Shown piece after piece: positions 1 to 9,598 of a stretch of DNA of 64,000 nucleotides. Source of the DNA: CAVOAK01 sp965217615 (lineage in GTDB: Bacteria > Pseudomonadota > Alphaproteobacteria > UBA8366 > CAVOAK01); the NCBI GenBank assembly GCA_965217615.1, contig CBDCIT010000035.1:62001-126000 (forward strand), written 5' to 3'. The position numbers were made by a program, and so were the translations under genes. A model generated the notes under the pieces. That model was not told where the DNA came from. It worked only from the letters and a program-made list of their open reading frames with translations, and ran no database searches. Within the stretch, counting starts at the first letter, position 1, and each line of letters starts with the position of its first letter.

Positions 1-1
1 T

Positions 2-1552
2 CTCCGCAGGGCCCTGCGAAGGTCGCGGCGCCAGAAGGCCACGATCAAGTCGCTGTCCCGGGAGAACGCCCGGCTGCGCAAGGGCGCGAAGACGTCACGG
101 AACCGGATCGAGACGCTGGAAGCCCAGCTTGAGAGGCTTCGCGCGACCGGAGCGGTGCTGTCGAGAGCGCTCTACGGCCGCAAGAGCGAGCAGCAGGACA
201 AACCGCGCTCGGAGCGTAAGCGCGGCCAGCAGCACGGCGCGCCCGGCCACGGCCGCACCCAGCGGCCCGGGCTCGAGGAGCGAACCGAAGAGTACAACCC
301 GCCGCCGGATGCGTGCGTCTGCGGACGGTGCGGGCAGCCCTATGCGCCGAACGGCGCCGAGGAATCCACCCTCGTCGAGATCGAGGTCAAGGCCCACAAG
401 CGGGTGATCCGCCGGTCGCGCTGGCGCAGGGCCTGCGAGTGCGCGTCGTCGCCCATGGAAGTCTCGGCGCGCCCGGTGCCGCGGCTGTTCCCCAGGACGC
501 TCTACGGGACCAGCTTCTGGGCGCGCTTCCTGTTCGAGCACTGTGCCTGCTTCCGCCCCCTGCACCGGGTTGCCGCGTGGTTCTCCAGCCAGGGGCTGCC
601 GGTCTCGCCGGGGACCCTGGCCGACAGCCTGAAGCGGTTCGTGCCGCTGTTCGAGCCGCTGGCCGCAGCGATCCTTGCGCACCAGAACAAGGCGGTGCTG
701 CGCCATGCCGACGAGACCGGTTGGCGCGTCCAGGAGCTTCGCGGGGAAGACCGGTCGAGCCGTGCCTGGCTGTGGGCCTCGGTGAGCAGCGACGCGGTCT
801 ACTTCCACATCGATCCGAGCCGCAGTGCCGAGGCCGCCGGGAAGCTATTCGCCGAAGACCTCCTCGATACGGTCATCGTCTGCGACCGCTATAGCGCCTA
901 CAAGCGACTCGCTCGCCTTCGCGAGGGCAAGGTGACCCTTGCATTCTGTTGGTCACATATGCGCCGCGATTTTGTCGAGTGCGCGGCCGGCCAGGTGAGA
1001 CTGACGGACTGGTGCCAGGGATGGATCGAGCGGATCGCGTCGATCTACCGCCTGAACGAGGCGAGGCTGGCTCATTACGACCCCGGGATCGAGCGCCAGA
1101 CGCCGGCGTTCGACGCGGCGCAGGGCGCGTTGAAGGAGGCGCTCGACGGCCTGTTCGCGCAGGCCGAACTGGAGCTTGCCGGCCTGCCGGACCCGGCGCG
1201 CGAGGGCAAGGCGCTGCGTTCGCTGCTGAACCATCGCGAAGGGCTGAGCGTGTTCGTCGACCGCCCGCAGGTGCCTCTGGATAACAATCGCGCCGAAAGA
1301 GTTTTACAAGGTCCGGCCATAGGGCGACGGCTGTCGTTCGGTTCCGACAGCGAGGACGGCGCCAGGTTCACGGCGATCATGTACTCGGTGGTGGGCACGC
1401 TCTCGATGAATGGCATCGACATCCTGAGCTGGCTGGACGCGTGGCTCGCAGCGTGCGCGGAGAACGATCGTAAACCGCCGGGCGACCTGTCGTCGTGGCT
1501 GCCATGGTCGATGAGCGAGGAGCGCAGGCGCGAACTCATGGCGCCGGCGTGA
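2..1552 (+). CDS. IS66-family transposase (TnpC type), 5' end outside window
   Basis: DDE transposase that moves its own IS66-like element. The frame is open from base 2, so the start lies left of the window; a GTG at 155 is internal. The first 50 codons are charged and heptad-like, as in the N-terminal coiled coil of IS66 TnpC. Counting from 155, a Cys-rich zinc-finger-like patch (CVCGRCG) lies near residues 54-60, catalytic-type Asp residues are in HADETGW (about 186) and VCDRYSAYK (about 244), and the Glu is in NNRAERV near residue 395. The C-terminus has the usual IS66 end, rich in W and P. Its TGA overlaps the GTG of the next gene as GTGA, which suggests translational coupling. The usual small partners TnpA and TnpB are not visible and could lie to the left. 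The frame shows no lesion, so this copy may be active. Confidence 0.93.
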   Translation, partial: LRRALRRSRRQKATIKSLSRENARLRKGAKTSRNRIETLEAQLERLRATGAVLSRALYGRKSEQQDKPRSERKRGQQHGAPGHGRTQRPGLEERTEEYNPPPDACVCGRCGQPYAPNGAEESTLVEIEVKAHKRVIRRSRWRRACECASSPMEVSARPVPRLFPRTLYGTSFWARFLFEHCACFRPLHRVAAWFSSQGLPVSPGTLADSLKRFVPLFEPLAAAILAHQNKAVLRHADETGWRVQELRGEDRSSRAWLWASVSSDAVYFHIDPSRSAEAAGKLFAEDLLDTVIVCDRYSAYKRLARLREGKVTLAFCWSHMRRDFVECAAGQVRLTDWCQGWIERIASIYRLNEARLAHYDPGIERQTPAFDAAQGALKEALDGLFAQAELELAGLPDPAREGKALRSLLNHREGLSVFVDRPQVPLDNNRAERVLQGPAIGRRLSFGSDSEDGARFTAIMYSVVGTLSMNGIDILSWLDAWLAACAENDRKPPGDLSSWLPWSMSEERRRELMAPA

Positions 1553-2430
1553 CCGGCGCGATCGGGTGCCGTTATTACGGCCGCGACTTCACCGCCGGGG
1601 AAATGGCGCTGCTGCGCGCGCTGATCGCCGGGCCGCCGCCGTTGAACCGCCATATGCTGTCGAAGGAGTTCTGCCGGCGCATCGGCTGGTTCAAGCCCGA
1701 CGGCGGCCTCAAGGACATGATGGCCAGGGTCACCATGCTGGCCATGCACAGGGACGGCCTGATCGCCCTGCCGGCGCCGCAGGGACGGCAGAACCGGCCC
1801 GGGCCGATCGTCTTCGGGCCGGACACCGAACCGCCGCTGTTCCCGGCCCCGACAACCCTCGACGAGATCCGTCCGCTCGACCTGCGCCCCGTCGTGCGCG
1901 GCACCCGGGAGAGCAAGCTCTGGAACGAGTTCGTCGCCCGCTACCACTATCTCGGATACAAGACCCTGGTCGGCGCCCAGATGCGCTATGCCGTCCATGA
2001 CCGAAACGGCTGGCCACTCGCCATGCTCGGCTTCTCCACCGCCGCGTGGAAGCTTGCCCCGCGCGACACCTTCATCAGATGGACACGGCAACTGCGCGAG
2101 AAGAACCTTCCCTTCGTGGTCGACAACCCGAGGTTCCTGATCCTGCCCTGGATCAAGATCCCCAACCTGGGTTCGCACATCCTCGCCCTCATCCGCCAGC
2201 GCCTGCCCGACGACTGGACCGAGCGCTACAACACCACGCCCGTGCTCATCGAGACTTTCGTAGAGACCCCGCGATATACCGGCGCGGTCTACAGGGCATC
2301 GGGCTGGATCCATGTCGGCGCCACCCAGGGGCGCGGGCGCTACGACCGGGACAGGCAGTACGACAAGCCGAAAAAGGATGTCTGGCTCCGGCCCCTGCGA
2401 CGGGACTGGAAACGCACCCTCAATCGCTAA
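1549..2430 (+). CDS. DruA-like DUF4338 protein carried with the IS66 transposase
   Basis: Protein of about 293 residues that I recognise as DUF4338, the family that includes DruA of the Druantia anti-phage system. The sequence shows a long N-terminal part and then the family core: LWNEFVARYHYLGYK, VGAQMRYAV, PLAMLGFSTAAWKLAPRD, a basic WTRQLREKN region, NPRFLILPWI, and a C-terminal ETPRYTGAVYRASGWIHVG with a GRYDR tail. I chose GTG at 1549 because it overlaps the transposase stop (GTGA); the frame also stays open upstream to 1495. No other Druantia gene (DruB-E or a helicase) is nearby, so a stand-alone defence role is not supported. The overlap points to a passenger or accessory gene of the IS. 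The molecular function is unknown. Confidence 0.8.
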   Translation: MTGAIGCRYYGRDFTAGEMALLRALIAGPPPLNRHMLSKEFCRRIGWFKPDGGLKDMMARVTMLAMHRDGLIALPAPQGRQNRPGPIVFGPDTEPPLFPAPTTLDEIRPLDLRPVVRGTRESKLWNEFVARYHYLGYKTLVGAQMRYAVHDRNGWPLAMLGFSTAAWKLAPRDTFIRWTRQLREKNLPFVVDNPRFLILPWIKIPNLGSHILALIRQRLPDDWTERYNTTPVLIETFVETPRYTGAVYRASGWIHVGATQGRGRYDRDRQYDKPKKDVWLRPLRRDWKRTLNR

Positions 2431-3571
2431 GATCCACCGGGGCCGATAGAAACGTCCGCGCTGATTCCACGGCCTGAACGAACACTTACCTGAAAGCAGC
2501 GGCTAAGCATCTCGATATTCACAAAGAAGTCATAGAAAAGCTCAAATATCCAAAAGAGACGCTCGCCGTATCACTACTCGTGCGTATGGACGATGGCTCG
2601 CGTAGGGCGTTTAAGGCATGGCGCTGCCGCTATGACGATACCCGTGGTCCTACCAAGGGCGGAATCCGCTATCACCCCGCAGTGAATTTGGACGAGGTCA
2701 TGACGCTCGCGTTTTGGATGACGTTCAAATGTGCGGTTGCCAATTTGCCGTATGGCGGCGGCAAGGGTGGCGTGGCCGTCGATGCGAAAACACTGTCACG
2801 AACTGAGCTGGAGCGCCTGAGCCGCGCGTATATCCAGGCTTTCGCTAATTTTATCGGGCCCGACCGAGATGTGCCTGCGCCCGACATGTACACAAACGGC
2901 ATCGTCATGGCTTGGATAGCAGACGAGTATTCAAGAATGGCGGACGCGCCGACACCCGCGGTAATTACCGGTAAGCCGATTGCGTTGGGCGGTTCGTTGG
3001 GACGCGACGACGCAACCGGCCGTGGCGGATACTATGTACTCCGCCATCTCGAAAAAGAGCTTGGTGTTTCACCGGAGAAATCGCGCGTCGTCATGCAGGG
3101 ATTCGGCAATGCATCGTTCCACTGCGCACGCCTCCTACATGCCGATGGTTATAAGATCATTGGCTTGTCGGACTCGCGCTCGGCAATTTAGGACACCGAT
3201 GGCATGGATCCGTTGGCCGTCATGGAGCATAAACGGAAGACCCGAGGGCTTGGTGGTGCGCCGAGCAACGGCAAAATACAGGAAATGACCAACGCCGAGC
3301 TTCTCGAACATGAATGCGATGTCCTCATTCCAGCGGCAATGGAAAACCAGATCATCGAGGAGAACGCGGCCAACATAAAAGCGCCGATCATTCTGGAATT
3401 GGCGAACGGCCCGACGACGCCTGCCGCCGATGCCATACTCAACAAGGCTGGAAAGATCATCATCCCCGATATACTCGCAAACGCCGGCGGGGTGACGGTT
3501 TCCTACTTCGAGTGGGTCCAGAACAAGGCCGGCTATTACTGGCCCATCGACGAAGTCCAGAGCAAACTTAA

Positions 3572-4856
3572 GGGCACCTCTAAGAATTCGCGATTTGACA
3601 GAGGATGATTGGTTAAACGGGCTGTGGCCGTCTGCGGCCATGCTGGCACCGGGATTTCCGGGAGTTTCCCGCGCTCCAATTGAGCTATTTCCGCTTCAAG
3701 ACCGTGCCCAGGCGATCTCCTACTCAGAGTATTGTCACACCGCCGCGGCGAGGCGGTTCAGTTGGACCAGACGGCGCATGTTGTAGGCGAGGTTCTTCAG
3801 CCCTATCCGAGCCTTTGCCCGCGCCAGCCCGACACTACGCAGCAGCGTCCCGCCCATGTCGTTGCTCTGGGCCCCGAAAACATGCTCGACGCGGACCCGA
3901 ACGGACGAACGGGTCTTGTTGCCTTGCTTCTCGCGCTCGCTCAGCGGCTTGTTGCGGCGGGCTTTGCGATGGATCCGGCTCCTCAACCCCTTCTTCTTCA
4001 GCGCCGCCTCGATCTCCGCCGAGCGATAAGCGCTGTCCGCCCATACGCCCAAGGCCGTGTTGTCCCCATCCAGGATATCGTCGAGAACCTTACTGTCGTG
4101 CGTCGCCGCGTCGCTCACCTGATAGCGCCGCACCAGCTTGTGCCGACGGTCCACGTTGACATGGTTCTTGTAGCCGTAATGGCTCCTGCCGTGCTTCTTG
4201 GTCCACCGCGCCTCGACATCCTTTTGGCGCCGCTTTGCCGGCTTATCCTGCCAGCATTCCGGCGTCTCGCCAGCCTTTATCCCCGCGTTCTCCTTGCGGC
4301 TGTTGCGCTGTTTGGGCACCGCCACGATCGAGGCGTCGATGATCTGGCCGCCCATCGCCAGATAGCCCTGATCCTTCAGGTGGCCATCGAACGTCTCGAA
4401 TAAGGTCTCGATCACCCCAGCTTGCGTCAACTGTTCGCGGTACAGCCACACTGTCTTGGCATCGGGAACCCGGTCCTCCAGACCCAACCCCAAAAACCGC
4501 ATGAACGACAGGCGATCCCGGATCTGATGCTCAACCTGATCGTCCGACAGATTGTAGAGTGCGCTCAGAATGATCGTCTTGAACATCACCACCGCGTCCC
4601 ACGGCTTGCGTCCCGCCCGCGACTTGCGCGCCTTGTCCGAACGCCGACACACCGCATCCAAACACCCACGGAAGTCTTCCCACGGAACAACCTCGTCGAT
4701 CTTCGCCAGAGGCTCGTTCTTGGCGTCCAGCCCGGTATACCGCTTCGAAAGATCAAAAAATCCTATCTGACCCATGAACACCCCTCCCGATGTCAACAAA
4801 TCGTCAACCCGATTCTAAACCGACGGTGCGCGAAAATGGCATTTTTAGAGGGGCCC
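3572..4856. mobile_element. IS5-family element, complete, 1285 bp
   Basis: The ends carry imperfect inverted repeats: GGGCACCTCTAAGAAT at 3572 and, read on the other strand from 4856, GGGCCCCTCTAAAAAT. TTAA is duplicated at 3568-3571 and 4857-4860, which fits the YTAR targets known for the IS5 group. It could be read as CTTAAG because the site is palindromic. One intact transposase gene fills the minus strand. The element sits inside glutamate dehydrogenase, and the empty site can be rebuilt exactly. Confidence 0.93.
3735..4775 (-). CDS. IS5-family DDE transposase
   Basis: Transposase of about 346 residues for the 1285-bp IS. The start is set at the ATG at 4775 (MGQIGFFDLSKRY), preceded by a GGGAGGGG ribosome site; the frame is open slightly further upstream. 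IS5 blocks in order are LSDDQVEHQIRDRLSFMRFLGL, VPDAKTVWLYREQL, the first Asp in GGQIIDASIV, HYGYKNHVNVD, the second Asp in VWADSAYRS, and the Glu in RVRVEHVFG, followed by the usual LKNLAYNMRRL end. There is no frameshift or stop, so it may still be active. Confidence 0.95.
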   Translation of the reverse strand: MGQIGFFDLSKRYTGLDAKNEPLAKIDEVVPWEDFRGCLDAVCRRSDKARKSRAGRKPWDAVVMFKTIILSALYNLSDDQVEHQIRDRLSFMRFLGLGLEDRVPDAKTVWLYREQLTQAGVIETLFETFDGHLKDQGYLAMGGQIIDASIVAVPKQRNSRKENAGIKAGETPECWQDKPAKRRQKDVEARWTKKHGRSHYGYKNHVNVDRRHKLVRRYQVSDAATHDSKVLDDILDGDNTALGVWADSAYRSAEIEAALKKKGLRSRIHRKARRNKPLSEREKQGNKTRSSVRVRVEHVFGAQSNDMGGTLLRSVGLARAKARIGLKNLAYNMRRLVQLNRLAAAV

Positions 4857-5067
4857 TTAAGCAAATCATGGAGCCCGAGGCGCGCCGCATCTGGGATGTT
4901 GGACAGGAGAAGGAGTTAGATATGCGCACCGCCGCCTACGTGCACGCGCTCGACCGCATTGCTGCGGCTGTCGAGGCACATGGCACGCAGGCATACTTTG
5001 CGGGTTGACCCACTCGGATAGCACCGCACGTCACATCGGAGCCAGACGCGCCGACGCTTCCGAATCG

Positions 5068-5892
5068 CTAAATGAGATTTACACGCATATTCTCGCGCGC
5101 AACGATCGCGCCTGGCCACATCAGACGAGCCTCGGCCTCAACCCGCTCCATGAACAAGTCCTCATGATCAGGATCGTGGTGGTAAATCGCAAGATTCCGA
5201 ACATTAGCTGCGCGACATGGGCGCACGCCTTCCTGCCACGTGGAGTGACCCCAGCCAATTTTGTCCTCGAACTCATCGTCGGTGTGGGTGCAGTCATAAA
5301 TCACCAGGTCCGCACCTTCGATCAGGCCGAGGATATTCTGATCGGGCTTGCCTGGAACGTGCTCCGTATCTGTGACGTAACACACAGCTTTTCCCTTATA
5401 ATCGATTCGATAGCCCGTCGCGCGGCCCGGATGATTAAGTGGTGTTGTGCGGACGTTGATGCCGCGCCCAATCTTGAACGAATCCCCGGCCGTAAAATCC
5501 TCGAAAATCAGTTTGCTTCGTAATGCCTCCAGCGGCACGGGAAACACTGGCTGCGCCATCTGCCCCGCCATGATCTTCTTGATGCCACCGACTTCCGGGG
5601 CATGGCCGGCCATAATCGTAAATTCAAACTCGTCGCTGAAGGCCGGCCCGAAGAATGGGAAACCATTAATGTGATCCCAATGCGTATGCGATTGCAGCAA
5701 ATGAGCCCGGCCCACATCTTTCCTCATGAACCAATGGCCGACGTTTCGAATGCCCGTACCAGCGTCAAGAATCATCCGATGACCGCCGGCGGTCACCTCG
5801 ATGCAGCTCGTATTGCCGCCAAAAGCAACATGCTTTGGTGACGGGCAGGCAATACTGCCCCGCACGCCCCAGAACTTTACTTTAAAGCTCAT
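5068..5892 (-). CDS. metallo-beta-lactamase fold metal-dependent hydrolase
   Basis: Soluble protein of about 274 residues. The start is the ATG at 5892 (MSFKVKFWGVRGSI), with TGGAG upstream. The N-terminal FWGVRGSI...GGNTSCIEV is typical of a subgroup of beta-lactamase-like phosphodiesterase/RNase Z-type hydrolases. Metal ligands are seen in HTHWDHINGFPFF, later in TPLNHPGRATGYR and VTDTEH, and in DCTHTDDEF and GHSTWQEGV. The substrate cannot be told; members of this subgroup sit in signalling and nucleotide-phosphodiester contexts. It is convergent with the broken dehydrogenase and divergent from no clear partner. The frame is intact. Confidence 0.88.
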   Translation of the reverse strand: MSFKVKFWGVRGSIACPSPKHVAFGGNTSCIEVTAGGHRMILDAGTGIRNVGHWFMRKDVGRAHLLQSHTHWDHINGFPFFGPAFSDEFEFTIMAGHAPEVGGIKKIMAGQMAQPVFPVPLEALRSKLIFEDFTAGDSFKIGRGINVRTTPLNHPGRATGYRIDYKGKAVCYVTDTEHVPGKPDQNILGLIEGADLVIYDCTHTDDEFEDKIGWGHSTWQEGVRPCRAANVRNLAIYHHDPDHEDLFMERVEAEARLMWPGAIVARENMRVNLI

Positions 5893-6082
5893 TTCACACG
5901 GCTCCAGAGATTTCCCACGAACCCCTGACATGCGAACAACGCACCAATGTGACAAATAGTCTGGCCCGTCGCTGTGGCCTTCATCACACGCGCAACCATA
6001 CTGAGTTCAGACCTATCCGACGAGGCCATCTGTTGCAACAGGCGATCGGGCAATGCTGTTCTCCCCCCAATATGGCTGTGCT

Positions 6083-7747
6083 TTAGATGCTGAACTGCAA
6101 GTTGCCAAGGCGTTTTGTCAGTTTCATGTTTTCGTCGTAGTCAATTGGCACCGCTAAGATGGAGGGTCCGTCTTGGTCAAATGCCTCCGTCAACGCCGCC
6201 GGCAGGTCTGCTCCAGATGTCAGCGTGCGCCCCCACATACCAAACGACTTGGCCAGCAACTCGAAGTCTGGATTATTAAACGCAAGGTCGCTGTGCCGAC
6301 CGAATGAATTCTGCTGTTTCCATTTTATGAGCCCGTATTCACTGTCGCACCAGACCATGATGACGGCCTTGATCTTGTACCGGACCAGCGTTTCCAGATC
6401 TTGGACATTCATCAGAAAGCCGGCGTCTCCGCAGATCGCCAATACACGCACATCGGGATTCGCGAACTTAGCGCCAAGCGCGCCAGGCAGCGCAAAGCCC
6501 ATTGAGCAAAATCCGTTGGAGATGAGGCATGTATTTGCGCTTTCGCACTGGTAGTAGCGTGCAATCCACATCTTATGTGCGCCGACGTCGCTGAGCACAA
6601 TGTCGTCGGGGCCGAGGAACTGCCGAACGTCCCAGAGGACTTTCTGCGGCTTCATCGGAAACGAGCTGTCATCTTTCTCCAACGCGAAATCGTCCGCGAT
6701 AGCCTGTCGTAACGTCGCACGCTCGGCAATATCGAACAGGGGCAGTCCTGGCTTGTCGTCAAAACGACGGTTCAGCTCCTCATTGATCTGCCACAGCGCA
6801 TCGGCAACGTCTGAGACCACATCGACGTCAACGGGGTAGTCACCGTCCACTTCCGCCGACAAAAAATCTATATGGACGAGTTTCTTGTTTCCCCTGTTCG
6901 TGTTCCAAAATGACGGCGCGTATTCGACCAGATCGTAGCCAACGGCGATGACAAGGTCAGAGTCGTCGATCGCAACGTTGATGTAATCGCGACTCTGGAG
7001 ACCGATCGTGAACAGGCAATGCGAATCGCTCATGGGAAGGGCGCCTTTCCCCATGAAGGTATTGACGACGCCAATTCCGGCTTTATGCGCTAGCCTGGCC
7101 AACTGTTTTGCAGCGCGCTTTCGCACGGCGCCGTTACCGGCGAGGATGATGGGATTCTTCGCCTGCCCGATCAGCTCGACCACCTGCGCAACTGCTTTAT
7201 GGTCGGCCGCGGCACGTCTCGTCTTGACGACTTGCATTGGCGAAAGCTCGATTTCCTCCTCGGCAATATCCTCCGGCAATTCAATGACGCTGGCGCCCGG
7301 TTTCTCGGCTTCGGCGACCTTGAAGGCCTTGCGCACGACTTCGGGAATATTTTCCGCGCTGTATATGGAATGCGCCCATTTTGAAATCGGCCGAAACATG
7401 GCTATAGAGTCCATGTTCTGGTGACTCTCTTTATGGAGGCGCCTTGTGGACGCCTGACCGATAATGCTGACGACAGGCGCCCGGTCCATGTTGGCGTCGG
7501 CAACTCCGGTCACCAGGTTCGTCGCTCCAGGTCCCAACGTGCCGAGGCAGATACCCGCCTTGCCGGTAAGCCGGCCGTAGGCATCCGCCGCGAAAGCCGC
7601 TGCCTGTTCGTGCCTGCAAAGCACGAAGTTGATCGGACTGTCGATCAACGAAATCATCACATCGGCATTTTCTTCGCCGGGCACCCCGAAAATATGGGTG
7701 ACACCTTCCGCTTCGAGGCAACGCACAAACAAATCGGATGCTTTCAC
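6083..7747 (-). CDS. acetolactate synthase-like ThDP-dependent enzyme, large subunit
   Basis: Protein of 554 residues of the ThDP enzyme superfamily. The likely reaction is condensation of two pyruvates to 2-acetolactate. The start is GTG at 7747 with GAGAGAA upstream. The N-terminal ThDP pyrimidine domain has FGVPGEEN and the activating Glu in CRHEQAAAF. The middle domain carries NPIILAGNGAVRK. The C-terminal diphosphate domain has ISNGFCSMGFALPGALGA and the ThDP motif beginning GDAGFLMN with YGLIKWKQ. Overall it is closer to catabolic AlsS-type enzymes than to IlvB, and no small regulatory subunit gene is adjacent. Other decarboxylase-like roles in the superfamily cannot be excluded. The gene lies alone, just downstream of the broken motB. 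Confidence 0.85.
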   Translation of the reverse strand: MKASDLFVRCLEAEGVTHIFGVPGEENADVMISLIDSPINFVLCRHEQAAAFAADAYGRLTGKAGICLGTLGPGATNLVTGVADANMDRAPVVSIIGQASTRRLHKESHQNMDSIAMFRPISKWAHSIYSAENIPEVVRKAFKVAEAEKPGASVIELPEDIAEEEIELSPMQVVKTRRAAADHKAVAQVVELIGQAKNPIILAGNGAVRKRAAKQLARLAHKAGIGVVNTFMGKGALPMSDSHCLFTIGLQSRDYINVAIDDSDLVIAVGYDLVEYAPSFWNTNRGNKKLVHIDFLSAEVDGDYPVDVDVVSDVADALWQINEELNRRFDDKPGLPLFDIAERATLRQAIADDFALEKDDSSFPMKPQKVLWDVRQFLGPDDIVLSDVGAHKMWIARYYQCESANTCLISNGFCSMGFALPGALGAKFANPDVRVLAICGDAGFLMNVQDLETLVRYKIKAVIMVWCDSEYGLIKWKQQNSFGRHSDLAFNNPDFELLAKSFGMWGRTLTSGADLPAALTEAFDQDGPSILAVPIDYDENMKLTKRLGNLQFSI

Positions 7748-8150
7748 GACAATTCTCTCATTTTTCAGTTACGGGACGGCAGGATTGTAAGCGAACCGGC
7801 GCGAAGTTAATCGCCGCGCGCCAGCGCCCCTCACGGATGGAGGCGGATTGTCACCCGCCTATTCTTAACCTGGTTTTCTGGAATGACTTCACCATAGATA
7901 TCGCGGTGCGGCACTTTCGGGCGCTTGTCGGCATAGCCGGAGGCCTTCAGGCGCTCCGGTGCAATACTAAGATCGATTAGGAAACGGACGACGGCCGAAG
8001 CGCGGACGGAAGACAATTCCCAATTCGACGGAAATCTCGCGATTTTGATCGGAATATCGTCCGTATGGCCTTCGATGTCGACGAAATAGAAATCGTAGGG
8101 CGGTTGGCTGACCTTGAAGGCTATGTCGCGCAATATCGCCTCGGCCTTAG

Positions 8151-9598
8151 CAGCCCGTTGATTAAGTGGCTTTTTCCGGCTCTCACCCCCCCCAGATGAG
8201 GAATGCGGCGGCGAAAGCCGACTGGCCGCTCTGCGAACCCCCCCGTGCCACCAGCATGGCCCCGGTGGGCGTGAGCAGAACGAAAATACCGCCATATCCA
8301 CCCGTCACGGCCTCCCGCGGGGTGCCGGCGCCGATGAGCTGGCGCATCAGTAACGATAGATTGTGGCCGGCGATGTGGAGCAGGTATCGCTTGTGCACAT
8401 TCTCTCGCCCGCGCAGCCAGGTTCGTCGCATGCCGCCACGATCGAGGTTGTGGGCAAAGCAGCGCTCGACGATCTCGGCGCGCAGCTTGAAGGCCTCGCG
8501 GGCGACCCCGGACTTGAGCCGCGCACGGTTGTTGGTGACCGCGCGCCGCGCCGCCTCATCACCGTGCCAGCGCGAAAAGCCGGTCTGCTTGGGCGCCGCG
8601 ATCCGGGTCTTCCAGGGACTGTCGTCCAGAGCCCTCAAGACCGCCCGTGAGTGATAACCTTTGTCGGCGACGCATTCGGCCGGGTCCTCCGCCGTCGGTG
8701 CCGCATCCACCGCCCCGAGGTTTGCCTCGGCCTTCGCCAGGGTCTTGGAAAGCGTCGTGGTGTCGCCCTCATCGGCCGGGTGCAGCTCGGCCGCCACCAC
8801 CGCGCCGGTGTCCAGATCCACCGCGTGCTCGGGCTTGTAGGCCAGATGCGTCGTGCCGTCCTTCATCTTGGCGATCTTGGCCTCGGGGTCGCTCTTCGAA
8901 ACCCAATCCGTGTTGGAAAGCTTCTTGCCCTTGCGCTTCCGCTCCAGACGCGCCAGGTCCTCGGCCGTGGGTGTCTCGACCCCGCTTTCCCGGGCCAGGC
9001 GCTCACAGCATCTCCCGGTAGCCTTCGCCGTTGGCGCGCCGCACGATGTTCCGCAGCGCCGCGTTGGCCTCCATGGTCGAGGCATCGACGCCGATGCGCT
9101 CGCCCTTGATCAGCCCCGCCTCGGCGATCAGCACCAGAACCCAGTCGAAGACCGCCGCGTGGACTTCATGGGGCAGGCGCGTGCGGCTCCGTGACAGCCA
9201 GGAATGGTCCGGTACCCGATCACGGCTCCCCAGTCGCAGGAACGCCCGCAGCGAAAGCGAGTCCGAGCAGCGCCACTCCAGACCGCGCTCGCTGTCGATG
9301 CCCTCGAAGTAGCCCACCAGGTGCATCCGGAAATAGCGCCCGGGCGGCACCGAGGGCGCGCCCATCCGGGCCGCGTAATAAGGCCGGCAGCTCGCCTCGG
9401 CAAAGGCGTCGAAGCCGCCCTCGATCAGCACCGACTGCAAGCGGTCATAAAACACATGACCCGGAGAGCGCGGCATCTCCGACCAGCTCACCATCAGGTC
9501 CCCCCGACCATCCTTCTGCCGTCCCATCGCCATCGGCAAATCCCCCTGCAAATCAGGGAACCAGAGAATCAGACGGCGCCGACTTAATCAACGGGCTG
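8151..9598. mobile_element. IS5/IS1182-like element, 1448 bp, in motB
   Basis: The ends are near-perfect inverted repeats beginning CAGCCCGTTGATTAAGT, seen directly at 8151 and inverted up to 9598. The target TTAG is duplicated on both sides. The transposase reading frame is interrupted by one frameshift near 9003. Confidence 0.92.
8183..9533 (-). pseudogene. DDE transposase of the motB IS, frameshifted
   Basis: Two overlapping frames together make one transposase of about 450 residues. The first, from ATG at 9533 with an AGGGGG site, reads YYAARMGAPSVPPGRYFRM, YFEGIDSERGLEWRCSDSLS, VPDHSWLSR and the first Asp in IGVDASTMEANAALR. It stops at TGA 9005-9003. The second frame continues with ERLARESGVETPTAEDL, DWVSKSDPEAKIAKMKDG, ADKGYHSRAVL (second Asp) and a C-terminal AEIVERCFAHN (Glu) RRTWLRGRENVHKRY. 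Joining needs a +1 shift at CTG TGA G. This is probably a disabling one-base change, but the site is the kind at which +1 recoding can occur, so a programmed shift is possible. Confidence 0.82.

Larger units (their letters stand above)
2..2489 (+). mobile_element. IS66-like element, right-hand part
   Basis: Covers the transposase and the DUF4338 gene. The right edge is placed near 2489, where ...AACACTTAC resembles the CTTAC terminus of IS66 ends and is followed directly by sequence reading as the N-terminal part of glutamate dehydrogenase (LKAAAKHLDIHKE). The left end and any 8-bp target duplication (expected CTGAAAGC) lie outside the window, so the boundary is an inference. The insertion seems to have removed the start of the dehydrogenase gene. 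Confidence 0.55.
2490..5008 (+). pseudogene. gdhA: NAD-type glutamate dehydrogenase, disrupted
   Basis: Remnant of a Glu/Leu/Phe/Val dehydrogenase that interconverts glutamate and 2-oxoglutarate. Visible family blocks are RMDDGSRRAFKAWRCRYDD, GPTKGGIRYHP, the glycine-rich catalytic-lysine segment LPYGGGKGGV, PDRDVPAPDMYT, ITGKPIALGGSLGRDDATGRGG and the NAD loop MQGFGNA. There are three lesions. The N-terminus is cut by the IS66-like element. An in-frame TAG at 3189-3191 replaces the residue after SDSRSAI, usually aromatic. An IS5-type element occupies 3572-4856 with TTAA duplicated on both sides. Removing the IS and one TTAA restores DEVQSKLKQIMEPEARRIW and the C-terminus ending GTQAYFAG at 5008. 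The gene cannot give a normal enzyme. Confidence 0.93.

Noticed and set aside
95..808. Long minus-strand ORF opposite the IS66 transposase, and many similar antisense ORFs
   Set aside because: High GC content gives long open antisense frames. These are Arg/Pro/Ala-rich without any family motif.
1549..2430. Complete Druantia defence system
   Set aside because: Only the DruA-like gene is present; no DruB-E, helicase or methylase gene is nearby.
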